Part shown: one piece after another, positions 44,559 to 56,500 of the stretch | Layout: every line of letters starts with the position of its first letter | Position numbering within the stretch: the first letter of the stretch is position 1 | Assembly (NCBI RefSeq): GCF_022605725.1 | Contig: NC_065563.1 | Location: forward strand, 13,833,469 to 13,897,468 | Direction of reading: 5' to 3' | DNA length: 64,000 nucleotides | Source of the DNA: Anthonomus grandis grandis | Taxonomy: Eukaryota > Arthropoda > Insecta > Coleoptera > Curculionidae | Program-made: the position numbers and the translations under genes | Notes under the pieces: model-generated | Told to the model about the DNA's origin: nothing | Seen by the model: the letters and a program-made list of their open reading frames with translations, nothing else | Databases searched by the model: none

Positions 44559-47500
44559 TTAAATTTTCTTTTCTTTAATTTGATCCAAAAATCCATTACA
44601 AGCTCTCATACATTGTTGATAACACTTTTCAAATCCCTCACTGCCGGAATCCTGAAAATAAATATTTAATATTGTAAACATTATCATTTTTATAATTATA
44701 ACACTGTTATCAAGTAATAATGAACGTCACTTTCGTATTGCTTGACTTTTAATTACAACCGATATACAAGACTCAACGATTTTACTAAAAAAAAATTTTT
44801 GTTTAATAGAAAGGGTACGATCTATAGAACATTTAAAACAAAAAAAACGGATGAACCATAGTTTGTCATCATAAAATCTCTATTTTCCGCTATCAAAATT
44901 GTACCGTACCAATATTGAAATGAGAAAATTAGAATTGAATTATTCACCTTTTATGTATGCCACCTAGACCACTTTTATTTTGTTAAGAAAAATTCAACAA
45001 TGGCACATTGACAGTTTCCAAGATATAGACGCGATTCATGCTTAGTGAACACCCCGTATAATAAAGAACATTTCCTGATACAACACAAACAAAATGAATT
45101 CGATATTCAGGTTGGAATTAAATACGGTTGCGGTTCACTTCCTCATTAATTCTTTACCCACATCTTCCTGGTTCTTATGTTAACTATTTTGATTTTTCAT
45201 TTTAATAAAATAATCGATATTACTTACGTAGTAGGGGTCTCTGATAATTTTATCACCTTCAGGATCGAAATCCCCTAATAACAACACTTTCGCTTTGCTG
45301 CCTTTTGGTTGCTGCTCTCGTAAATTGGAAATGTTATTGTTATCCATTCCGAATATGTAGTCAAACTCTTTGAAATCGTTATCTTCTATCTGTGAAAAAA
45401 TTGAAATGGCTATTGGGGTTATATGGACTAGACAAAGAAGCATCTTTAAGCATACTTTATCTCATTCTGAGAGATTTTAAATTATGTAATATAATATATT
45501 ATTATGAAAATGTAAATACGTTAATTATTCTTCTAGTTTTTGTACAATTTTATTAGTATTCTGTAGTTAAAGTTGATTCGTAGGGTATCTTTAGGGTTCT
45601 ACTTACGTTTGGTTTATTATTTTCATCTATAGTGTTTAGTTTTTAAGTAGTTCATCTTGTTTGAGAGCCCCATTGTGGCCCCAATTTAAGTTATTTAGGT
45701 TATATTATTGTAAATCCCTGTAGTTCTAATTTTCTAGAACTTGTATACTTGGTTGCTTTGACTGTCAGTATTCTTCTAAAATTATTGGTCTCTTTGGGCA
45801 AAAACAATGAAGATAATTCTAATTATCGGGTTTTAAAAAGGACGCGCTTCGTGACAATTCATTCAGTTTTAATTGTTTAGTCAGTTTTTACCTTGGAAAC
45901 AATTAAACGACAGTCAAAGCGAATTAGGTTAGTGTTTTTGACGTTGACAATAAAAGTGTGTTCCCGAATTTCGTTACAGTATTATTAAATGTAATATTTT
46001 CTACTACCTCTGCTTAAACAGAAATGTAAATAAATCGTTACCATGAAAGATCTTGCTGTTATAATAATTATAAACAAAACTAGACTCAGTATTTAAAATT
46101 TGTGGAATGTGCTTAACGAAAAAATCCCTTAATTGGTTTGCAGTAATATCACATAAAGCTGTTCCTATTCCTACTTTTTTGTTACTTTTATATTAGGTAC
46201 GTGCGCCAAATATTGCCATTGTTCCTAATATCGCCACCCCTCCTTACTCAGCCAGTATCGAGACTAAAATTTAGATGGTAGCACCAAAAGTTAGTTTGAT
46301 TTGTCGGCCATTTGTTTTACCATCGAAAGATTTAGTCTATGTCTTTCGTCAGACGTAGGAGCACGCTATTTGTTTTTCTTCTTCGCGTTATAAACAAGTT
46401 CACATTTTACGTTGATGGTAATACAATCTAACCTAATATTTTTTGGATTTTTTTCAATAAGCACATGTAAGTACATCCAATGGTTCTTGAATTATAAATT
46501 GCTTCAATTATTTTATATGTGTTTCTAGGTTATGTATTTTTTTTTCTTTACGTCATTTGTTCCTAATATTGCCATCACTAAGTATTCCTAATATTGTCAG
46601 TGGCAATATTAGGAACAAAATATAATTGTTTTTGTAGAATGCCAAGAAAAAGAGCTTAGTGGTCAGAAGAAGACCTACGCTCAGCGTTGCAAGCCATAGG
46701 GAATGGAATGTCCATCAAAGCTGCTGCCAAGCAATACAGTATACCTCGTACAACACAAGGTCTTCATCATAGAACCCAAAATTATAAAAAAAAGCTCGGA
46801 AGGTCACCAGTATTATCTACAGAACAAGAAAATGAGTTAGTGCAAAGAATCCACAGACTAGCTGAGGTAGGAATGCCTATAACAAGCAAGATTTTAATGA
46901 AAAGTGTATTTTCTTATGCAACAGCAAAAAACATTTCAAATCCGTTTTCTAAAATCTCGAATAGGGCTGGTAGAAAATGGCTCAAGTTATTCTTAACTGG
47001 GCATCCGGACGTATCGAAATGAAGAGCTCAACAAATGAATATGGCGCGAGCCCAAAAAATGAATAGGCCAATCGTTGATGACTACTTTCATAAGCTAAGA
47101 GAAACCATCGAAAAGCTAAAGTTATTTGACAAACCGGGTAAAATTTATAATATGGACGAAAAAGGGTGCAGATTGACAATTCATAAGCAACCAATTTGTA
47201 CGGTTCCTTCAAATATTTTGAATTAATTTTCAATCCGGCAACGCGGTTGATGTATGACCAGCGCCCGTGTATGGCACCAGCGCGAGCGACCGCGCTCGAA
47301 ATCTATTTTTAATTATTGGTAGTATGAATAATGTAAGCGAAGGCGAAGTTGTCGAGACGGCGTTTAAGGCAGTCTTCGCGCCAATTTGTATTTACCCGGA
47401 ATTTGTTATGTTTTCAAAGTAATTAAATAGTTAAGTTGAAGGCAGTTTTTTGTTTATACAGTCCATTAGGCCTCCATATCCACTGGCAGCTACATTTTTT

Positions 47501-50500
47501 GGTCCTCTCGCGGATTGTGGATTGGCTGTAGGCAGCATTTGTTTTGGCAGTTAAGTGAAAAATTCCGGTATTCGGCAGTTTGCAGACTTGCAAAATAATC
47601 CTCCGACGTGAGACGTGAGTGCTAATCGTAAACGTTTTCGTACGTTTAAAAAGACATTGTGGCATTTTGCAGACTTGCAAAATCGCAAATTAGTTTGCAG
47701 ACTTGCAAATAATAAGACTCCGACGTGAGTGTTAAATATTCAATTATTTATACGTTCTGGCGAACTTTATTGAATATTTTCGTGGCAATTTGGTTGAGGC
47801 AATTGGCAATAAAAGGGCAGTAAGTCAATTTCCTTTAATCTATTCCTTATTTATTTATTTCCTGACAAGGACAGATAAGTTTAAGACAAGAACTGACAAG
47901 TTTTGACAGGTTTAGGCAATTAAAAACTGACAAGTTTAATTATTTAATTTAAGTTAAAATGGCAGAAAAAGTAGGAGACTTAAATCACTTAAAATTAAAA
48001 AGAAGTCATATTAGACGTAATTTGACTTTGTTTAAGAATTTTTTGGACAGTATAGATTGTGACGATTTAACGGCTTTAAAATTTAATGAATTGAAGGGCA
48101 GATTATCTAAATTTGAACCGGGATATGATGACTTTTCTCAGGTGCAATTGGATATTTCAACTTTATTAGAATCAATGGCTGAATTTAGCGAGCAACAAAA
48201 ACAACAAGAGCTTGATGAGAAAAATTATTATGAAGACTATTTTGAATTGTTGGCTAAGGCTAAAACAGCTATTGATAAGCATGAGACAGATAAGGTTGAA
48301 AATAGTAGTAATAATAGTCAGCATTCACAGGGTTTGGCAGGTCAGGGTCAGGCAGTTTCCCCCTCGGGTTACCCTTTAAAAAATAATTTACCAATTTTAA
48401 ATTTACCTTGTTTTTCTGGGAAAATTGGAAACTGGTTAGAATTTAAAGACATATTTTTGGCTATGACTGAGGGTGCTTCACCGGTGCAAAAATTGCAGTA
48501 CTTAAGGGCTAGTTTAAGTGGTGGGCCATCAGATTTAATTGGGTCATTAAAAATAACTGTGGCTAATTGGGACGTAGCTTGGTCACTTTTGGAAGAGCGC
48601 TATGAAAACAACAGACTAGTTGTTGACACATACGTTCAAGGCATTTTAGACGCACCAGTTGTGCTTAAAGAATCACATGTAGAATTGAGAAGACTTTTTG
48701 ATACTTTTAATAAAAATATTAGGGCATTAGAAGCGATGAAACAACCTACTGACAAGTGGGACACTTTACTAATTGCAATTTTAATTAATAAATTTGACAG
48801 CCAGACTAGGAGAGAGTGGGAAGCATTTAAATTAAAGGGCATGTTTCCTACTTGGGCGGAGGTTCATAATTTTTTGCAAAATAAATGTGCTTTACTCGAA
48901 AAATTAGAATTGACAAAACCTCAAAATTTGGCATCTAAGTTGGGTAATCAGGTCGATAAAAAACCAAGGGTAGATTATTCTGGGCGAGATGCAGGGGATA
49001 AAAGGGTATTTAGGCAAAGAGGTACATATGTGGCTACTTCAAACCCAAGAGGTAAATTCTCATGTTATTATTGCAAATTTGACCACTCCATATTTAGTTG
49101 CGATAAGTTTAAGAATTTGAATGTGGAAGATAGAATCACAGAAATTAGGAAGTTGAAGTTGTGCTTGAATTGTTTTAACCCCTACCATGAAGCATCAGGT
49201 TGCAGCAAGGCTCGCTGTAGGTTTTGCGATTCATTGCATAATTCATTGTTATGTAGACAATCCAAGGATCCTGGTATTTTGAAAAATAGAGACTCGTATG
49301 TGACTACATCACAGTCCTTTCCAGGAAATGAGGCAGTTGAGACCAATTCGGCTAGTCTTGGTCAAAATTTAGATGTACGCACTACATTGTGTAGTACAGG
49401 GTTTCAGGGTTCGAATTTAAGCAATATTAGAAAATCTGAGACTAATCCAGGCAGTTTAGGCTTAATTTCAGGGTTTAGTAAGCAGACCAGCTTCCCATTA
49501 CTATCCACAGCAGTGGTAAATATAGTAGGCCCAGATAATAAGATTTATCAAGCAAGGTGTTTAGTAGATCAAGGCTCTCAAAGTAATTACATATCAGAGA
49601 AGTTTGTTAACAGAATAGGCGGTTCTTTGACATTAGTTAATTTCCAGATTTCTGGTGTAGGTAGTGCTGGAAATGTTCACATTAAATACCAGACTATGGT
49701 TAGAATGCAATCTCGCATTGGGGAGTATACTAAGGAGTTAAAATGTTTAGTCATTAGGCAAGTGACTTCTCCTATTCCGTTGTTTTCTTTTAAGAGTATT
49801 CTCGTACAATTACCTAAGAATATTGAATTGGCAGATCCATTATTTAATGTCTCCCAAGATATTGACATGTTATTGGGCGTAGATATTTTTTATGATATAT
49901 TAATTATGGAACAGATTAGGCTAGGCAGAGGTCAACCTGTGCTGCAAAGGACACAATTAGGTTGGTTAGTTGGTGGAGAGTTAGATTTTTTATCTAGTGG
50001 AAGGGGTGATAAGTCCGTTTGTAATTTAGCTATAGATGATTCATTAAATCAGACTCTTATGAAATTTTGGCAGCTCGAGGAACCTGTGGTGCCTCATATT
50101 AAGGATGATTATTGTGAGAAATATTTCCTAGAGACTTTTCAGAGAGACTCTTCAGGCAGATTTGTAGTAAAGATTCCATTTAAGGAAAATTTGTCAGATT
50201 TAGGTGACTCCAAGGTAACGGCTTTAGCAAGTTTGAGATCGTTAGACAGAAAGTTTGCGAAAAATCTTGAGTTAAAGAAAGAATACTCCCAGTTTATAGC
50301 AGAGTTTGAGGATCTTGGGCACATGAGCGAGTTAAGGAGTGATTGGAGACAGAGTAAGGATAATGAGAGTTTCTTGTTACCGCATCATGCAGTTATCAAA
50401 AAGGACAGTTTGACTTGCAAGTTGAGGGTTGTATTCAATGCCTCTATTATGACATCCAGTGGGCTAAGTTTGAATTGTGTCCAATATACAGGGCCTTCGA

Positions 50501-53500
50501 TTGGTAACGACTTAGTCTCCATTCTACTTAGATTTCGCAAACACAAATATGTGTTAAATGCTGACATCTCAAAGATGTTCCGACAAATCTTAGTTAATCC
50601 AGAGCATAGACCATATCAGCGAATATTATGGCGTAAAGATGATGGCAACATAGTGTGTTATGAGTTGAATACGGTAGTATATGGTATGGCAAGTAGTCCA
50701 TTTTTAGCCGTACGTTGCCTTCACCAAGTGGCGAATGAATATGAATCTGAGTTTCCAGAGGCCGCTCGTATAATTAGACAGGACATGTACATGGATGACC
50801 TGCTGACAGGTACTGACAGCGAAAATGGGTTGTTAGTATTACAGAAAGAAATTTCGATGATCCTAGAGAGTGCAGGTTTTCAGCTAAGAAAGTGGCTCTC
50901 AAATAAGAGAGATTTTTGTGACAGTTTCCAAGTGAATGACAATTTAGAGGCTAGTATGCTAGAGTTGGGTGAGAATGAGCAGAATAAGACATTAGGTGTA
51001 TACTGGAATGCATATAGTGACTGTATTCAATATAAAATTAGGGAGTTTTCAGGGCAAACAAGTGTTACAAAACGTAAGATCTTATCAATAGCTAGTCAGA
51101 TATTCGACCCGTTGGGACTGGTTCAACCAGTTATTTTAGTGGCTAAGTTGTTAGTACAGAGTTTGTGGAAAGAGCATTCAGACTGGGATGCTGAAGTCTC
51201 AAGTACTTTGTTTGATATTTGGGATAAGTTTTGTCAAGATTTGAGAAATTTAAATCAGTTGAAGATCCCTAGGTGTATGCTTTCCAGAAATATGCAGTTT
51301 GTAGAGTTGCACACATTTGCTGACGCGTCAGAAAAGGCGTATGGTGTTGCACTATATGTTAGGTCGATTAATTTTGATGGAAGTTATTTATCGTTTCTGT
51401 TATGCTCTAAAGCAAAGGTTGCTCCAGTGAAAACCCCGACTCTGCCTCGACTAGAATTATCAGCGGCACTGATAGCTGCTAGGTTGACAAAGAAGGTCAT
51501 TGACATGATTCAGATAGACTTTCATGCAGTATATTATTGGAGTGACTCTACCATTACCCTAGGCTGGATTAAGGGAAATTCAGATAGGTTTAAGACGTTT
51601 GTCAAAAATAGAGCCAACGAGATTCAATCTCTAACAAACCCTGACAGTTGGTATCATGTACGCTCCGAAGAAAATCCAGCGGATCTAGTTTCACGCGGGT
51701 GTACTGCATTAAGTCTTATTACCAATGAATTTTGGTTTCATGGACCTCACTGGTTGAGGGAGGACACTTTACCTTTGACTAGTGTGGAGGACATTCCAGA
51801 AACTCTACCTGAGCAAAGAATTGTTGCTAATGTTGCAATTTTTGAACAAGTTCTGAAATTTGATTTATTTTCTAAGTTTTCTTCACTTACAAAATTGACT
51901 GGCGTCTTAGGTTTTTGTTATAGGTTTATTAGTAATTGTAGAGCTAGGAAACTTGGAACTAATAAAAATTTAAAACCCTATTTGACAGCTACTGAATTAA
52001 ATTTGTCAATGGAAAATTTAATTCGAATTTCACAGATTCAGTCTTTTAAGCAAGTTTATTATAACTTATTAAATGATAAACCTATTAAGGAGGATAAGGA
52101 AATTTCCATTTTACCTTTATGTCCATTTCTTGATAAAGAGAGTAAATTAATTAGGGTTGGTGGCCGGCTTTATAATGCCAATTTAAATTACAGTAAGAAA
52201 TTTCCAATAATATTGGGTAAAAGACATATTTTGACAAAAATGATTTTTGAGTTTTTCCATAAATCATTGTTGCATTGTGGTCCGCAACAACTATTGTACA
52301 CTGTTAGGCAAAAATATTGGGTACCATCTGGGCGTAGTCTGGCTAGGTCAATTTTGCACCACTGTATAGTTTGTTTCAAGGCTAAGCCAAAAACCCTTGA
52401 CTATTTGATGGGTAATTTACCATATTACAGAATCAATAAGTTTTTACCATTCATACATACTGGTTGTGACTACGCAGGACCATTTTTACTTAAGGACCGT
52501 CAAACGCGCAATCCAAAAATGATTAAGGCCTATGTGGTTGTTTTTGTTTGCATGACCATCAAGGCGGTTCACCTCGAATTGGTGACCGAGCTGACGAGCG
52601 CTGCTTTTCTTGCTACCTTTAAGCGATTTATTGCTAGGAGGGGTAAGCCGACTGACTTTTACTGTGACAATGGTACCGCATTTGTGGGGGCTGACTCTGA
52701 GCTTCGCAAATTTTTAAAGTCCAATGCTTCAGAGATCGGTCATCATGTAAATAATGAAGGAGTAAATTTTCACTTTATTCCACCAAGAGCTCCTAATTTC
52801 GGGGGCTTATGGGAAAGTTGTGTTAAAAGTTGTAAGTTCCACTTAAGGAGGACTATTGGAGATACTCACCTACACTATGAACACTTTATGACTGTTTTAA
52901 CTCAAATTGAAGAAGTATTAAACTCTCGTCCAATTTCTCCCATGTCCTCAAATGTTGATGACTTTTCTCCCTTGAGTCCTGGGCATTTCCTCATAGGCAG
53001 GCCTATCCTAGCCTTCCCTGAACCTATATTGACTGAAATGCCAGAAAATCGGCTTACACACTTCAAAAGGCTCCAGCAAATTGTACAACACTTCTGGTCC
53101 AGATGGAGCAAGGAGTATATCTCAGAACTTCAATCCAGACAGAGATGGTTCCAGGGCGGATCAGACAATCTGGCAGCAGGTGACCTAGTTTTGGTTAAGG
53201 AGGATAACCTTCCCCCACTGAAGTGGAGAACAGCCAGGGTGATCGAGTGCTTTCCAGGAAAGGACAATGTAACACGTGTGGTAAACGTGAGGTTCAGTGA
53301 TGGTTCTATTGCCAAACGTGCTATATCCAAACTCTGTTTGTTACCCCTCGAAAGGAACACTGTCGAGGACACTGTGAAGTGAAGTGACTCTCTGTGTTGA
53401 AATTTATGATTTCAAGGTGGCCGGTATGTACGGTTCCTTCAAATATTTTGAATTAATTTTCAATCCGGCAACGCGGTTGATGTATGACCAGCGCCCGTGT

Positions 53501-56500
53501 ATGGCACCAGCGCGAGCGACCGCGCTCGAAATCTATTTTTAATTATTGGTAGTATGAATAATGTAAGCGAAGGCGAAGTTGTCGAGACGGCGTTTAAGGC
53601 AGTCTTCGCGCCAATTTGTATTTACCCGGAATTTGTTATGTTTTCAAAGTAATTAAATAGTTAAGTTGAAGGCAGTTTTTTGTTTATACAGTCCATTAGG
53701 CCTCCATATCCACTGGCAGCTACACAATTGTTTTAGCCAAAAAAGGGGCAAAGAGCGTACATTTAACCGCACCCAAGCATGGGGAAAATGTGTCAATTGT
53801 AGGTTGTGGAAACGCACTGGGTCAATCAGTACCACCTTTTGTGTTTTTTAAAGGACAAAGGTTAAAACCGGAATGGTCTGATCACTTGCCACCTGGCTCA
53901 AAGGCAATTGTCACAAATAAAGGAAGCATGACATGTGAAGTCTTTATTGTATGGCTTACTCATTTTTCCTCATTGAAAAATTCTGGCCCAACACTACTAA
54001 TATTCGATGGGGCTAAAGGTCACCTTGATATTTCTATAGTTGATGCAGCAGACCGCATGGGCATAACTTTATTTTGTCTTCCAAGCAACACTTCACATGA
54101 GTTGCAACCCATGGACAAGTCTGTATTTAAAAGTTTTGAGACGTTTGGGGATCAAGAAGTTTTGGAGTTTTTAATGATAAACCTTGGAAAAGCAATTACG
54201 AAAATGAGGTTTGGAGAAATTTTTACTCCCGTTTGGTTCAAAGCGATGATTCCATCAAACATTATTTCTGGTTTTAAAGCCACCGGTATATATCCATTTA
54301 GACCAGAGGCTATACCTGAAGAGGCTTATGCACCAAGTTTGATCACCCACAGAGAAGAAAACGACGTAGTAAATAATTCTCAAGGTGTATCAGATGTCGT
54401 GGAAAGTTCTTGCAGGTCAATTGAGTCTGCAGACAAAAACAAAGCAAGTACAAGCGGGTATCAAGTGCCAAAGAAAACTGTTGCGGTTCAGTTCGCAAAC
54501 GCGAGTACAAGCGGATATCAACTACTAAAAAAACCGCTTCAAAAAAGAAAGAAGAGTCCCTTTTCTAGCACAGATACCGAATCACTATCGGATTTTAGTC
54601 TTGACGATATATCCGATGAAAATGAACCTTTGGTAAATTTGAAAAAAAAAGTTTAGAAGATAAGTTTAGTCGAAACCAAAAACAGACTACACAGACTAAG
54701 AAACTTAACACCAGGGCTATTGGGCACTATGAAAGCAGCGATGACGATGAAATACCATTAAATAAACTAATACAAAAACAAAAAGATGTAAAGAGACTAA
54801 CTAAACTGCCACAAAATAAAAAAGATGATACCATCACAGAGGAAACCATAAACTCTAATCCAGAATATGGACTCAACACCCGACTCTAAATGCTTAGATA
54901 CTTCGTTTAAAGATATTGGATTGCTCATTACCCCCTAAATCAATGTACCTACAGTAAAAAGGAAGCCGGCTTTAAACAGTAAAGCCCAGCAAGTTACCAA
55001 AGATCTTTTCGCGCCAAAACCAAAATTGGATTCAACCAAAGTTGTCAGAGAAGCAAAGAGTGGTACCAAAAAGAAATCGAAGGAAAAATCAGAAGAACCG
55101 AAAAAATCGTGGTTTTGTTTTCTTTGTAACACCTGCCGGGAAGAAGATATGCGCTTGTGCATAGTTTGTTATAAATATGTTCATGAAGCATGTGTAGGCC
55201 TAACTAAAAATGACAGAGAAAGGTTTATTTGTCCTTACTGTTCTTAATTTTTTTTTAACTGTTTGTTCTATCTTTAATCTGTAGTTCCAAAATGACTGAA
55301 GATCGCAATAAGAAAGTTTACTTATCTTTTAAGTTATCAATTTTTGTTGTCTTAGTATAATTTGTTACTTTTTCTGTAGTTTCTAATATTGACATGGGGT
55401 GGCAATAATAGGAGGTCTGGTGATCCCAATAAAAACTTACATTAATTTAGTTTCTATTTAGTTTTTGGATTTAAATAAAAAATAATGTTAGAAACAATGC
55501 ATTTTTATACCCGTGCGTAAAATTGTACTCACCTATTAATAACAGTTTAAGAATTTCTTATAACTAAGTGTTAAGGTGGTAATATTTGGCACACTTACCT
55601 TTTAATAAACTCGAATTTATCATATAATTAGTCACGCATGTAAGTAAAAAAGATATATATATATATATATATATAGGTACAACATAATTATACGTGTATT
55701 TAAAAGATAAGAAAATATTGTTAAATTTTAAAAATAAGCTAGTTTATTCTACAGTAATAACCATTATGTTCAAACATTATAGTATATAGTTTTCCATTAT
55801 GTTGTATAATTTAATATAAATAATGACATAACAACATCTGATATTATAACTTAATCGCGTGTTAAATTGATCAGCCGTGGTCACACAAGAGAAGGAAATA
55901 TCAAAAATTAGTTGATTTTGCAATAGTATCAAGATGAGAAGTGTGGTGATAGTTTGTTGCTTTACGGTTATTTTACATTCAGTGTTTTCGGATGGTGGTA
56001 ATTCAAGACCTCACATTATACTTATTATCGCAGATGATGTCGTAAGTATGAAAGTTTTTAATAGACTGATAAGCAGGTTATCACTTAATTGCATGACTGT
56101 ATAAAAATGATAATTATCGAAACGCATCTTTCAGGTTGTAAATGTTTAATTTTAGGTGATTTTAATCTTCGTGACTTTGTTTTAAATGTCCATTGCTCGT
56201 CTATATGTGAAATTAGTACATATTTGACCCTAATTAGTTTATGTAGTTTTGTTTGTATTAATGTCAAAGATTAATCAATTTTTTTATTATGATTAATATA
56301 TCTATAGGCAAATAAATATATCGGTTTATGCTAATTATTAAAATGATTTTTTAATGCTAGTGCATCCCCCTTCTCTTAGGGTTGGAACGACTTTAGTTTC
56401 CACGGATCGAATCAAATTCCCACCCCAAACATTGACGCCCTGGGATATAACGGGGTCATTTTGGATAGATTTTACACACAAGCGATATGCACTCCTTCAA

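Larger units (their letters stand above)
47197..53724 (+). mobile_element. Complete BEL/Pao LTR retrotransposon, recent insertion
   Basis: A 6,528 bp element with two 298 bp LTRs that look identical base for base, a CAATT target duplication and one uninterrupted gag-pol frame. All this points to very recent insertion. The target is inside a pogo-like transposase, itself inside a phosphatase intron. No envelope-like frame is present. BEL/Pao elements are invertebrate retroelements (Belpaoviridae). Confidence 0.97.
46639..55247 (+). pseudogene. Pogo-like transposase, interrupted and with stops
   Basis: N-terminal part 46639-47196: a Psq-type helix-turn-helix (SIKAAAKQYSIPRTT), then a CENP-B-type domain, with stops at 46657-46659 and 47020-47022, reaching the first catalytic Asp in KIYNMDEKG. 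The BEL/Pao element sits at 47197-53724. The frame resumes at about 53730 with KKGAKSVHLTAPKHGENVSI, LLIFDGAKGHLDI (second Asp) and LPSNTSHELQPMDKSVFKSF (third Asp), ending at 54656. A frameshifted acidic and basic tail follows (54650-54890), then at 55026-55247 a Cys/His zinc finger (CFLCNTC, CIVCYKYVHEACV, FICPYC) of the PHD type found at the end of many insect pogo transposases. Non-functional because of stops, frameshift and insertion. Confidence 0.85.
46196..55602 (+). mobile_element. Pogo-like DNA transposon split by a BEL/Pao insertion
   Basis: Imperfect inverted termini lie at about 46196-46220 (GGTACGTGCGCCAAATATTG) and, inverted, 55577-55602 (reverse complement GGTAAGTGTGCCAAATATTA). 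Sub-terminal words TTCCTAATATTG recur inside. TA dinucleotides flank both ends nearby, as expected for pogo. Without the 6.5 kb retroelement the transposon is about 2.9 kb. It carries one transposase gene, now disabled. Exact ends are uncertain by a few bases. Confidence 0.75.

Noticed and set aside
55026..55247. A separate PHD-finger host gene
   Set aside because: It lies within the pogo-like termini at the expected C-terminal place of the transposase, so it is treated as part of that transposon.
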